The notes beneath the pieces were generated by a model that ran no database searches, was not told the DNA's origin, and saw nothing but the letters and a program-made list of their open reading frames with translations. Both the position numbers and the translations under genes were made by a program. A stretch of 64,000 nucleotides of DNA from Pigmentibacter sp. JX0631 (GTDB taxonomy: Bacteria > Bdellovibrionota_B > Oligoflexia > Silvanigrellales > Silvanigrellaceae), in the NCBI RefSeq assembly GCF_029873255.1, contig NZ_CP123622.1, positions 2,269,001 to 2,333,000 of the forward strand, written 5' to 3'. How positions within the stretch are numbered: the first letter of the stretch is position 1; each line of letters starts with the position of its first letter. Positions 53,016 to 61,310 of this stretch are shown here, piece after piece.

Positions 53016-55181
53016 ATGAGTTCAAATACTTTTAGTTATTGTGAAAATCTTAAAACCAATAATTTTTCATGTATCCAAGAATTTGGAATCTTCCTTGCAA
53101 TCAAAAAAAATGATTTTACAATTGTTTCTGTTTCAGAAAATATTTCATTCATTGCTAATTTAAAAGCTTTAGATTTAATTGGAAAAGATCTAACACTTTT
53201 TATTTGTGATAAGAGTAAGGAAAAAATTAACAAAATAAAGTCCAATTTAGAAGAAACTAGTGTTAATTTAAATTACTACGTTTCAGATATTTCTTTTTGT
53301 TTCTCTAAAAATTCAAAAACATTAAAAGAATGTTATTTTTATCAAAAAGATACTTTAATTATTGTAGAAGTCTTTAATGAATATAATTCAAAAGAAAATG
53401 AAATTATAACTAGTCTAGTATCAAATTTTAATAGATCATTGTCACTTCCAATTTATGAAGATGATGAGATACTAGCGCATGATATCTGCAAACTTGTTAA
53501 AAAGATTACAAATTATGATAGAGTCTATTATTGCCACTTTGGGGAAGATGAACACGGATATGTTATTGGAGAAGCAAAAAATGAGAATTGTGACTCAATT
53601 CTTCATCATCACTTTCCTGCATCTGATGTTCCATTTATAGTCAGAAACTTATATCTCAGAAATAGGATGAGAATTATCCCAAATGCCGACTATAAAGAAG
53701 TAAAAATTATTGGTGAAATTGAACAATTTAATTTAGATCTTTCATTAGTGCGTACAATTGGTAAGACCCATATTCAATATATTAAAAATATGGGTATTTC
53801 ATCTTCAGCATCATTTAGTGTTACCAATGGAAATAGATTAGCTGGACTTATAGGATGCCATAATTATACACCGAAAGAAATATCTTTGTATATTATGAAT
53901 AAGTTAAGTAATTTAATAGAACATATTTCTACGAAAATAGAAATTAATACTCTGAAAAAAAATAGTATTTACCGAGACGAAATTTTGAAAGAATTTATTA
54001 ATCATTTTGTAAATTGTAGTTGCCATTTAGAAAATATGGATGAATCGCATTTTTTGGGATTACAAAATGCAGTAAAATTTGATTACATAGTTTTTGGAAA
54101 TAAAAATAAGATTATACTATCTAAACAATTAGAAAATATAGTACCAGAAACTGAAATAAAAAAATTAATTAATGAATTAAATAAAGGAAAGATATTTATT
54201 ACTAATGAAGTAAGAAAGTATAATAATTTTTTTAATGGTATAGCAAATTTTTCTGGGGTAATGCTTTTTAATGTAGAAGATAAATTTGGTGATTTTATTA
54301 TGTTTGTAAGAAAGGAACAGATAGAAACTTTAAAATGGAGTGGCAATCCAAATGACTACAATGAATCTAATGGTCAAATAGGACCTAGGAAATCTTTTGA
54401 AACATGGTATCAAGAAGTTAAAAATAAAAGTGAGGTTTGGAATAAGTCAGATAAATTTTATTTTGATAAAATAAAATCTTTAATTTCTGAAGAAAGATCG
54501 AAGTATCTTTCTAATCTGGAAATAAATAATCAAAATCTCCAAGAAAAAAATAAACAGATTGAGGTTTTATTAAGTGAGGTTCATCATAGAGTCAAAAATA
54601 ATTTATCTATTTTAAATGCACTATTTGATTGGAAAATTAGAGAAGCAAAAAACTCTGAAGTAACTAGCACTTTAAAGGAAATGAAAAGTAGAGTTTCTTC
54701 CATAAGTTTACTGCATGAATCACTATATCAAGAAAATAACTATGGTGTGATGGATTTAAAAAAATATATTCAAAACTTATCTATATTTACTAAAAGTATA
54801 TACAAAGATACAAATAATCTTGATATTAAAATTAAAATACCAACTAATACGAAAATACCTTTACAACAATCACTTCCATTTGGTCTAATTGTTCATGAAT
54901 TTATAACCAACTCTATAAAATATGCTTTCAAATCTATAGAGAAGCCACTTATTACTATAGAATGGAATGAATCTGATAAAAATGTTCTTTTTTCTTTAAG
55001 TGATAATGGTATTGGTTGTGAAGATTTATTAAAAGATGGAAGAAAATCTATCGGAATAGAATTAATAAAAATGTTAATAAAACAGTTAGATGGATTACTT
55101 GAATGGAATGGAGAAAATGGGGTTAAAATTGATATAAATTTTTCTAAAAGGAAATGTTCATGGTTGGAAATGAAACTATAG
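53016..55181 (+). CDS. Bacteriophytochrome histidine kinase (HisKA_2/HWE type)
   Basis: A 721-aa red/far-red photoreceptor kinase. The biliverdin Cys is Cys9, twelve residues before the Gln of CIQEFG, as in the C--EPIH-PG-IQPHG module. The GAF domain has HHHFPASDVPFIVRNLYLRN (about 197-217), HIQYIKNMGISSSASFSV with the pyrrole-water His and GLIGCHNYTP. A PHY region covers about 310-490. The kinase has EVHHRVKNNLSILNAL as H-box and NSIKYAF as N-box. The ATG at 53016 was chosen from the promoter and the purine stretch ahead; an ATG nine codons upstream is possible. The next gene, a receiver protein, overlaps its end. Confidence 0.9.
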   Translation: MSSNTFSYCENLKTNNFSCIQEFGIFLAIKKNDFTIVSVSENISFIANLKALDLIGKDLTLFICDKSKEKINKIKSNLEETSVNLNYYVSDISFCFSKNSKTLKECYFYQKDTLIIVEVFNEYNSKENEIITSLVSNFNRSLSLPIYEDDEILAHDICKLVKKITNYDRVYYCHFGEDEHGYVIGEAKNENCDSILHHHFPASDVPFIVRNLYLRNRMRIIPNADYKEVKIIGEIEQFNLDLSLVRTIGKTHIQYIKNMGISSSASFSVTNGNRLAGLIGCHNYTPKEISLYIMNKLSNLIEHISTKIEINTLKKNSIYRDEILKEFINHFVNCSCHLENMDESHFLGLQNAVKFDYIVFGNKNKIILSKQLENIVPETEIKKLINELNKGKIFITNEVRKYNNFFNGIANFSGVMLFNVEDKFGDFIMFVRKEQIETLKWSGNPNDYNESNGQIGPRKSFETWYQEVKNKSEVWNKSDKFYFDKIKSLISEERSKYLSNLEINNQNLQEKNKQIEVLLSEVHHRVKNNLSILNALFDWKIREAKNSEVTSTLKEMKSRVSSISLLHESLYQENNYGVMDLKKYIQNLSIFTKSIYKDTNNLDIKIKIPTNTKIPLQQSLPFGLIVHEFITNSIKYAFKSIEKPLITIEWNESDKNVLFSLSDNGIGCEDLLKDGRKSIGIELIKMLIKQLDGLLEWNGENGVKIDINFSKRKCSWLEMKL

Positions 55182-56284
55182 CGAAGAAAAAAATATTAAT
55201 TGTGGAAGATGAAACAATACTAGCAAAAAATTTAGAAGATATTTTAACAGATTTAAATTACCAAGTTGTAGGGATTGCGGATAATTCAATGAAAGCTATA
55301 ATGCAGTTTTTTATGCATAATCCAGATTTAATTCTAATGGACATTCATTTGAAAGGTCAGGATGATGGCATTAAAACAGCAGAAATAATATTAGAACAAA
55401 AATTAGTTCCAATCATATTTATAACTGCAAATCAAGATTCAGCGACATTTAATCGAGCAAAACTGAATGGCGCTTATGGATATGTTTTAAAACCTTTTCA
55501 AGAAAGAGAATTGCAGATAGTAATTGAAATTGCATTTTCTCAATTTGAGGATAAAATTAAAATATTGAAGTTAGAAAATCTTATTAGTGATGTTGAACGA
55601 TTAAATGCTGTTGACACTTTTGCATCTGGTTTTATTCATGCTATTAATACGTCATTAACACAAATTTTTATGGCTTATAATACATTAAAAAATGAGCAAG
55701 TATTATCAACAAATTTAAACGTAATAACAGCTTTAAATTTAATAGATACCGCTTCTAATTCAATTAAGTCTACCGTAAAAAATTATAACCACTTGTTAGA
55801 TTCTTTGGAATTAGACGCTCCTGTTAGTTTTTCAATTTTTGAAGGTTGTAAAGAGGCATTGGATATTTGTAAATATTATGCTCTTTCAAAGAAGGTGCTA
55901 ATAAAAGAACTAAAAGGTTCAAAGCAAACTTATATTTATATATCAAGGTCAGTTTTATTTTTATCGCTTGTTAATGTAATCAAAACAATTTGTGATTTTA
56001 TTCAAAATGATTCCGATTCATGGATTGAGATTAATTGGGAAGAAAATACTATCAAGGATGAAAGAATAATAAAAATTTCGTTTAGTGGGGAGCTATTAGA
56101 TTCTGAAATGCGGAAAAATATTTTTAATCCTCTCTCAGATAGTAGTGAGAAAATAAAAATAAATAAATTTGCTTTGGTTACAACAAAAAATTTACTAGAA
56201 AAATGTCATAGTGATTTATTTTTTGGAACAGATGAAGATATAAATTGTTTTGCAATTAAGGTAAAAATTCTCCAAAAAAATTAG
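55160..56284 (+). CDS. Receiver protein with degenerate histidine-kinase-like C-terminus
   Basis: A 374-aa protein. Residues about 9-125 are a receiver: KILIVEDETI acidic pair, LILMDIHLKGQDDG with the phospho-Asp, IFITANQ and YVLKPF. After a coiled-coil linker, ASGFIHAINTSLTQIFMAY resembles an H-box, but no N-box or GTGLGL ATP lid is visible, so the kinase part is probably an inactive dimerisation or phosphotransfer module. The ATG at 55160 (AAGGA seven bases ahead) is inside the end of the bacteriophytochrome gene, an overlap of 22 bases. It is very likely the phytochrome's phosphate acceptor. No DNA-binding domain. Confidence 0.82.
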   Translation: MVGNETIAKKKILIVEDETILAKNLEDILTDLNYQVVGIADNSMKAIMQFFMHNPDLILMDIHLKGQDDGIKTAEIILEQKLVPIIFITANQDSATFNRAKLNGAYGYVLKPFQERELQIVIEIAFSQFEDKIKILKLENLISDVERLNAVDTFASGFIHAINTSLTQIFMAYNTLKNEQVLSTNLNVITALNLIDTASNSIKSTVKNYNHLLDSLELDAPVSFSIFEGCKEALDICKYYALSKKVLIKELKGSKQTYIYISRSVLFLSLVNVIKTICDFIQNDSDSWIEINWEENTIKDERIIKISFSGELLDSEMRKNIFNPLSDSSEKIKINKFALVTTKNLLEKCHSDLFFGTDEDINCFAIKVKILQKN

Positions 56285-56394
56285 TTCAATGGTTAATGTA
56301 TAGTGAATTATTCTTTATTATTAACTTTTAAAATTTAACATAGCTATCAATTTATATTTTTTAGATAAATTCTGTTTATTTTATAATAAATTTA

Positions 56395-56423
56395 TTGACT
56401 ACACAGTCAAAATAACTTATATA
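56395..56423 (+). promoter_or_regulatory. Promoter with overlapping dyad ahead of two small peptides
   Basis: TTGACT (56395-56400) and TATATA (56418-56423) are 17 bases apart. The -35 is one arm of a perfect dyad, TTGACT-ACAC-AGTCAA (56395-56410), so a repressor could block it. Confidence 0.5.
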
Positions 56424-56489
56424 TAAATTGTTCTTTAAAACAAGTCCTTCCTAATCCAGAATTCTTATATATATAAAGTAGGTGATACC

Positions 56490-56657
56490 ATGAATATATA
56501 TACAATCATCAAAGTTTCTATTGCAATTTCTGCATGTGGGATATTTATTTTAACAAATACAAGTTTACTAAAACCAATAGAAGATAAAAAGATAGAAAAA
56601 TCTTCAAATGAAAAAAAAGTAATTAAATATATTGTTAGTAAAAATTCATATTTTTAG
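56490..56657 (+). CDS. 55-aa membrane-anchored small protein
   Basis: Read directly: MNIYTIIKVSIAISACGIF then a polar tail rich in Lys/Glu. One N-terminal hydrophobic stretch (about 5-22) would anchor it or serve as a signal. No family recognised. AGGTG lies at good spacing before the ATG and a promoter lies 67 bases upstream. It is followed by the 23-aa peptide gene. It is short, so a chance ORF cannot be excluded, but signal, promoter and ribosome site agree. Confidence 0.5.
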   Translation: MNIYTIIKVSIAISACGIFILTNTSLLKPIEDKKIEKSSNEKKVIKYIVSKNSYF

Positions 56658-56676
56658 TAAATGCAGAGGAAATTGT

Positions 56677-56748
56677 ATGAATATCAGAACATTTTTTATT
56701 TTAATTTTATTTTTTATTTCTTTGTTTTTTTACTTGCATTCTAATTAA
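56677..56748 (+). CDS. 23-aa hydrophobic peptide
   Basis: MNIRTFFILILFFISLFFYL plus HSN: a single transmembrane helix with an Arg at its start. GAGG lies seven bases before the ATG. Such peptides can be subunits of larger membrane complexes or type I toxin-like peptides. It lies 19 bases after the 55-aa gene and probably shares its transcript. Confidence 0.4.
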   Translation: MNIRTFFILILFFISLFFYLHSN

Positions 56749-56787
56749 TTGAGTAAACATTAGAGGATGTTTAAAGAACAGGCGCAG

Positions 56788-58542
56788 TTACTGGAAAAAA
56801 CCAATAGCTGCGCCACCTTCTGTTCGTGGATCAGTAAATCCAAAGTATTGTTTATTTAATTCTTTTACTTCTGCAGCTTGCAAGGAACCAAATGGTTCAC
56901 TTAATTTAATTTTATGACCCATTTTTACCATTTTTTCTAATGTATCTGGGCTAGTCCCCTCTTCATAGAAAAAAATGTCCGGCCATAATTGATTATGAAA
57001 TTTGGGAGTTGCAATACATGTAGCAATATTTTTATGATAATCAATATATCTGACTAGAAAATTAAAAACTTGGGAAATTATTCTGCTTCCGCCTGGAGCA
57101 CCTACAACCAAAATAGGCTCAGATTTGTCGTTTAATAAAATTGTTGGACTCATTGAGCTTAAAGGTCTTTTTTGTGGAGCAATAATATTTTTCTCACCTT
57201 GCACTAACCCATATGAATTTGCACTTCCAATTTTTGCAGTAAAGTCTCCCATTTCATTATTAAGTATAAAACCAGCTCCTTTAACTACTTTTCCATTTCC
57301 AAATGAAAAGTTTAAAGTGTAAGTATTAGAAACCATATTTCCTTCGCTATCTATAATTGAAAAATGAGTAGTATTTATCTCTTCTTTTTTAGAATTTTTA
57401 GAACTTTCTATTTTGCTTGAAGGTGTATGTGTTGAGAGGTTTATTTTCTTAGCTAATAGTTTTGAATATTCTTTATTTGTTAATAAGTCTAATGGATTTT
57501 TTACAAAATTAGGATCACCAAGTTTATTATTTCTATCAAAATATGCATAACTCATTATTTCATTCATTAAATGAAAATATTTCGCACTATTTAAAGGGTA
57601 TTTTTTTAAGTCAAAGTTTTCCAGGATATTTAACATTTCAATGATGGTCACTCCGCCTGAGCTAGGAGGAGGAACTGAATAAATGTTATAATTTTTATAC
57701 TTTCCATGAATTGGTGTTTGTTCTTCCACATTGTAATTTGATAAGTCTTCAAGAGATATAATTCCTCCATTTGCTTTCATATCATCTACTATTTTTTTTG
57801 CTATTTCTCCTTTATAAAATCCATCACTTCCTAATTCAGAAATTATTTTCAACGTTTTTGCCAGATCATGTTGAATTAAATTATCTCCTACTTTTATAGG
57901 TTTTCCATTGTTAAAAAATATTTTTTTTGTTTCATTGCTAGTTGAAAGAAGTTTTTCTGAATCGATTAAAGATTGCGATAAAGCATGAGAAACAATAAAG
58001 CCATTTTCAGCAAGGTCAATTGCAGGTTTTATAACTTTATCTAGTGGAAGTTTTCCATATTTTTTTAAAGCATAAGTTAGACCCATAACTGTTCCAGGAA
58101 CACCAGTTGATAAATAACTTTTATCTAATTTATCATTATCAATATTACCATTGGCTTTTAAAAACATGTTTTTAGTGGCTAAAAAGGGTGCTTTTTCACG
58201 ATAATTAATGTTTATGGCTTTTTTTTCTTTATTTAGCCAAATCATCATAAAACCTCCCCCACCAATATTTCCAGCCTCTGGAAAAGTTACAGCTAAAGCA
58301 AATCCTACAGCTACAGCTGCATCAATTGCATTTCCTCCTTGACGAAGAATTTCTACGCCTATTTTTGAAGCCATTTCTTCTTCACTAACAACTATCCCAT
58401 TTCTTCCAAAAATTGGTTTATATATTTCAGTATTTTTCTCTATATTTTGAAACTGTGTTGCGTCTATTAAGGGGAATGCATAATTAATGTTAACAGAATT
58501 AATTAATAATATTTTTAGTAAAAAATAAGATATTTTTTTCAT
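56788..58542 (-). CDS. ggt: Gamma-glutamyltransferase
   Basis: A 584-aa periplasmic or secreted enzyme that transfers or hydrolyses the gamma-glutamyl group of glutathione and glutamine. A signal peptide covers about 1-22. The self-cleaving catalytic Thr391 stands in INTTHFSIID, splitting the precursor into large and small subunits. Other marks are GGNAIDAAVAVGFALAVTFPEAGNIGGGGFM, PPPSSGGVTIIEML and RPLSSMSPT, then GAPGGSRIISQV. Length is as in E. coli Ggt (580). In gastric pathogens Ggt is a virulence factor that depletes host glutathione. AAAGGA precedes the ATG. No partner gene is in the operon. Confidence 0.95.
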   Translation of the reverse strand: MKKISYFLLKILLINSVNINYAFPLIDATQFQNIEKNTEIYKPIFGRNGIVVSEEEMASKIGVEILRQGGNAIDAAVAVGFALAVTFPEAGNIGGGGFMMIWLNKEKKAININYREKAPFLATKNMFLKANGNIDNDKLDKSYLSTGVPGTVMGLTYALKKYGKLPLDKVIKPAIDLAENGFIVSHALSQSLIDSEKLLSTSNETKKIFFNNGKPIKVGDNLIQHDLAKTLKIISELGSDGFYKGEIAKKIVDDMKANGGIISLEDLSNYNVEEQTPIHGKYKNYNIYSVPPPSSGGVTIIEMLNILENFDLKKYPLNSAKYFHLMNEIMSYAYFDRNNKLGDPNFVKNPLDLLTNKEYSKLLAKKINLSTHTPSSKIESSKNSKKEEINTTHFSIIDSEGNMVSNTYTLNFSFGNGKVVKGAGFILNNEMGDFTAKIGSANSYGLVQGEKNIIAPQKRPLSSMSPTILLNDKSEPILVVGAPGGSRIISQVFNFLVRYIDYHKNIATCIATPKFHNQLWPDIFFYEEGTSPDTLEKMVKMGHKIKLSEPFGSLQAAEVKELNKQYFGFTDPRTEGGAAIGFFQ

Positions 58543-58896
58543 TGTTTTTCCTTTGTATAATTTTGACTTTGAATATACTTTAGAAGTTTAAAAATTACAA
58601 TTCTGATTTTATGAATAATTGTTACATAATTTTTAATTATTCAAGAAGAGATAGAAAAAGAATAAAAATAACGAATTAGTCCGATAAGTAATTAATAAAT
58701 TAATGCGTTAATTGTTTTTAATTACTTAGTTTTTTTATAATTATTATTAAAATATTGATAAAATTATATTTTATATAATATATAAAACCATGATTTTATT
58801 AAATAAAAAATATAAAAAAAATCAAAAAAAATGATTGTGGAAAAATAAAAAATAACTTAGATAATACACTCTTTTTTTATTTATGAAGGAGTTTGT
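58543..58896. other. AT-rich divergent promoter spacer
   Basis: Between ggt and the beta-barrel gene. No ORF with a ribosome site, no tRNA and no long hairpin was found. Several A/T tracts resemble -10 boxes, so promoters cannot be placed. Confidence 0.45.
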
Positions 58897-59547
58897 GTGT
58901 TTAAATTATACTTATCTGTAATAATTAGTTTTTTAATTTTTTCGTTAACTGCGAGAGCAGATGAATCCGAAAAAAAAGAATCCCAAAAAATAAATTTAGA
59001 TATTTATGGATATACAGGATATAGATTGATGACTCTAAAAGATAAAGATGTTTTTGGAAGAAGTCCAAATTTATCTGGAGGTAATCTGACAGTTGGTGCA
59101 TTATACACCTTTCAAACAAAAACAAAAATAAAACCTGTTGCAGGTTTAGCATTAGAAGGTGCCTACGTTACTGGTGATTATTACAACGACGGAAGGGTTG
59201 ACGTTAAATATTCATATTCTACTATAACTGCAAATGGCGGCATAAAATATAATATTAACGACAGCTTTTCTGTTATTGGCTTGGCCGGAATTGGTACAAG
59301 CTTTAGAGATGAATATGAATATAAAAGAGATTTAATTATCGGTGATATTAAAACTAAAACAAGTGTTTCTAATCACTACATATATGGCGTAAATCTAATG
59401 GGATTATATAGATTTGGAAATCTCTTTAGTATGGGTGCAAATGCAACATTTAATGTTCATACAATGGAACAAAAATATGAAGCACTAAGTGCAGATCTTA
59501 CTTATTATGAAAGATCATTAAACTTACTATTCATGTGGTCAATTTAA
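58897..59547 (+). CDS. Outer-membrane beta-barrel protein (OmpA/OmpW-like porin family)
   Basis: A 216-aa protein with a signal peptide ending ARA (about residue 22). The rest alternates amphipathic strands: INLDIYGYTGYRLM, NLTVGALYTFQ, KPVAGLALEGAYV, ITANGGIKYNI, SVIGLAGIGTSF, NLMGLYRFGNLFSMGANATF and LNLLFMWSI, about eight strands, consistent with a small eight-stranded barrel. Function is unknown. The start is a GTG with AAGGAG at good spacing. A strong terminator follows. Confidence 0.75.
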   Translation: MFKLYLSVIISFLIFSLTARADESEKKESQKINLDIYGYTGYRLMTLKDKDVFGRSPNLSGGNLTVGALYTFQTKTKIKPVAGLALEGAYVTGDYYNDGRVDVKYSYSTITANGGIKYNINDSFSVIGLAGIGTSFRDEYEYKRDLIIGDIKTKTSVSNHYIYGVNLMGLYRFGNLFSMGANATFNVHTMEQKYEALSADLTYYERSLNLLFMWSI

Positions 59548-59572
59548 GAAAATTACATCACTTGCTTTTTGC

Positions 59573-59611
59573 AAACTCCCCTTTTATAAATTTTATAAAA
59601 GGGGAGTTTTT
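59573..59611 (+). terminator. Strong intrinsic terminator after the beta-barrel gene
   Basis: An 18-bp perfect stem: 59573-59590 is complementary to 59592-59609 (AAACTCCCC at one end, GGGGAGTTT at the other), followed by TT. It lies 25 bases after the stop. The AT-rich centre will open into the loop. Confidence 0.85.
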
Positions 59612-59645
59612 ATACTGCAATGTATTTATTTTAATTATAAAAATA

Positions 59646-59673
59646 TTGACATTTCCTGAGAATTATATAGTAT
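59646..59673 (+). promoter_or_regulatory. Probable promoter of the histidine decarboxylase gene
   Basis: TTGACA (59646-59651) with TAGTAT (59668-59673) 16 bases on; TATAAA at 59671-59676 is an alternative -10. The gene starts at 59711. Confidence 0.5.
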
Positions 59674-59710
59674 AAAAAAAAATTAAAATAGAATATATTG
59701 GGGGATCTGT

Positions 59711-60859
59711 ATGACTCAAAAAGTGATTCAACCTTACCAAAACTTGCTAATTAATGAATATAGTAATTTGCTAGAAAAAAAGAATTTAATTTCAGGATAT
59801 CCAGAAAATCAAAAATTTAGCTACAAAGAATTAAATAAATTTTTTAAACTGTCAATTAATAATGTTGGAGATTCTTTTCAAGATTCGAACTATCCTTTAA
59901 ATACATTAAAATATGAAGCTGAAGTTGTGAAATATTTTTCAGAACTTTATAATAAAAAAAATGACTATTGGGGATATATTACTTCAGGAGGTACTGAGGG
60001 TAATTTATTTGCAATTCATTTGGCTAGAACAAAATTTCAAAATGGAATAGTTTTGTTTAGCTCTCACAGCCACTATAGCATCATGAAAGCGGTAGCAGTT
60101 ACCCGGAGTCAATTTTCTATTATTTCAGCTCAAGAAAATGGAGAAATTGATTATTTAGATTTTGAAAAAAATATTACTAAATTTAAAAAAATACCAATAA
60201 TTGTAGTTTTAAATATTGGTACAACAATAACAGGAGCAATAGATAAATTAGAGATTATTAAAAATATTCTTCAAAAGCATAAGATTAAAAAATACTACAT
60301 TCATTGTGATGCTGCTTTGCATGGTTTTATTTTACCTTTTTGTGAAAATCATTTAAATATAGCTTTAGATAAAATAGATAGTTTATCAATTAGTGGGCAT
60401 AAATTTATTGGATCACCAATACCATGTGGGATTTTTTTAACTCATTTAGAATTAAAAAAAAGAATTGAAAAAAGTATAGATTATTTAAGAGCAAGTGACA
60501 CAACTTTACTTGGATCTCGAGAGGGGATATCTTCGCTAATATTATGGGTTGCTATCCAACAAAAGTCAAAGGATGATTTTCGTAAATTAGTTAAAAATTG
60601 TCTTAAATTAGCTGAATATGCCGTTCGCAAAATGTTGAAAATTGGAATTCATGCTTGGGTTAATAAATTTTCTCCAATAGTAGTATTTCCAAGGCCAAAT
60701 GATTCTTTAATTAAAAAATGGTCTATAGCCCCCTATAAAAATATAGCTCACATAATAACATTGCCACATATGACCAAAAAAAATATTGATAAAATAATTA
60801 CCGATATGCAAATTGACATGAAAAAAAGGATAGTTTCGAAAAAAATAATTGTGCGATAA
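59711..60859 (+). CDS. hdc: Histidine decarboxylase, PLP-dependent
   Basis: A 382-aa group II decarboxylase making histamine from histidine. Landmarks match Morganella/Acinetobacter Hdc: YWGYITSGGTEGNLFAI (about 92-108), SSHSHYSIMKAV with the PLP-stacking His, IHCDAALHGFILPF and the PLP lysine in SISGHKFIGSP (about 229-239); length is also right (378-383). Free-living bacteria use Hdc in acid stress or for catechol siderophores such as acinetobactin; no siderophore genes are here. Histamine could also act on an animal host. GGGGGA precedes the ATG. Confidence 0.92.
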   Translation: MTQKVIQPYQNLLINEYSNLLEKKNLISGYPENQKFSYKELNKFFKLSINNVGDSFQDSNYPLNTLKYEAEVVKYFSELYNKKNDYWGYITSGGTEGNLFAIHLARTKFQNGIVLFSSHSHYSIMKAVAVTRSQFSIISAQENGEIDYLDFEKNITKFKKIPIIVVLNIGTTITGAIDKLEIIKNILQKHKIKKYYIHCDAALHGFILPFCENHLNIALDKIDSLSISGHKFIGSPIPCGIFLTHLELKKRIEKSIDYLRASDTTLLGSREGISSLILWVAIQQKSKDDFRKLVKNCLKLAEYAVRKMLKIGIHAWVNKFSPIVVFPRPNDSLIKKWSIAPYKNIAHIITLPHMTKKNIDKIITDMQIDMKKRIVSKKIIVR

Positions 60860-60890
60860 TAATTTTGTTTACTTAACAAGGGGGTGTTAG

Positions 60891-61259
60891 ATGAAGTTTC
60901 GTTCTGCTTTTGCAATTCTTGCTATGATTCTTTTTACCTTAGCACATCTGTCTGTTTTGGCAGCTTCAGGCAGTGGCGGTGGCGGTTCTGGCGGCGGCGG
61001 CGGTGGTAAGGGAGGTTCTGGAGGAGGCGGCGGAGGCGGCCAAGGTGGAGGAGGTAAAGGCGGATCAGGAGGAGGTTCGGGTGGTGGTCAACAAGGAGGT
61101 GGGCCTGGTAAAGCTGGAGATAAAGGCAAAGGCGCTGATGATAAAGGCAAAGGTGGCGATGATAAAGGCAAAGGAGCCGATGATAAAGGCAAAGGAGCCG
61201 ATGATAAAGGCAAAGGAGCCGATGATAAAGGTGGACAAAAGTCCCAAAACCCTTCATAA
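60891..61259 (+). CDS. Secreted Gly-rich repeat protein
   Basis: A 122-aa protein with a signal peptide (about 1-24, AHLSVLAA). The mature protein is low complexity: a Gly/Ser/Lys tract (about 25-73, GSGGGGSGGGGGG), then five copies of a DKGKGAD-type heptad. No fold is expected; it may be a flexible, strongly charged surface or matrix protein. GC of this gene is far above its neighbours because of Gly codons. GGGGG precedes the ATG. It is 31 bases after hdc and may share its transcript. Confidence 0.65.
   Translation: MKFRSAFAILAMILFTLAHLSVLAASGSGGGGSGGGGGGKGGSGGGGGGGQGGGGKGGSGGGSGGGQQGGGPGKAGDKGKGADDKGKGGDDKGKGADDKGKGADDKGKGADDKGGQKSQNPS
61119..61223 (+). repeat. Five 21-bp tandem repeats in the Gly-rich gene
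   Basis: Five units of GATAAAGGCAAAGG plus seven variable bases, at 61119, 61140, 61161, 61182 and 61203. The last three are identical. Each unit encodes DKGKGAD or DKGKGGD, in frame, so copy number can change without frameshift. Confidence 0.9.
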
Positions 61260-61280
61260 TTTATTTTGAATCTAGTAACC

Positions 61281-61300
61281 CTCGCTTCTTTAGGAGCGAG
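61281..61300. terminator. Hairpin between two convergent genes
   Basis: CTCGCTTC (61281-61288) pairs with GGAGCGAG (61293-61300), 8 bp with one G-U, loop of four. It separates the ends of the Gly-rich gene and the S66 peptidase gene. No strong T-run follows on either strand. Confidence 0.5.
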
Positions 61301-61310
61301 AGGATGTCAA

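Noticed and set aside
61119-61223. Regular repeats resembling a CRISPR array
   Set aside because: Units are directly adjacent without spacers and encode a heptad repeat in frame.
60934-61257. Long Leu/His/Arg-rich minus-strand ORF
   Set aside because: Shadow of the Gly-rich repeat gene; composition follows from the repeats.
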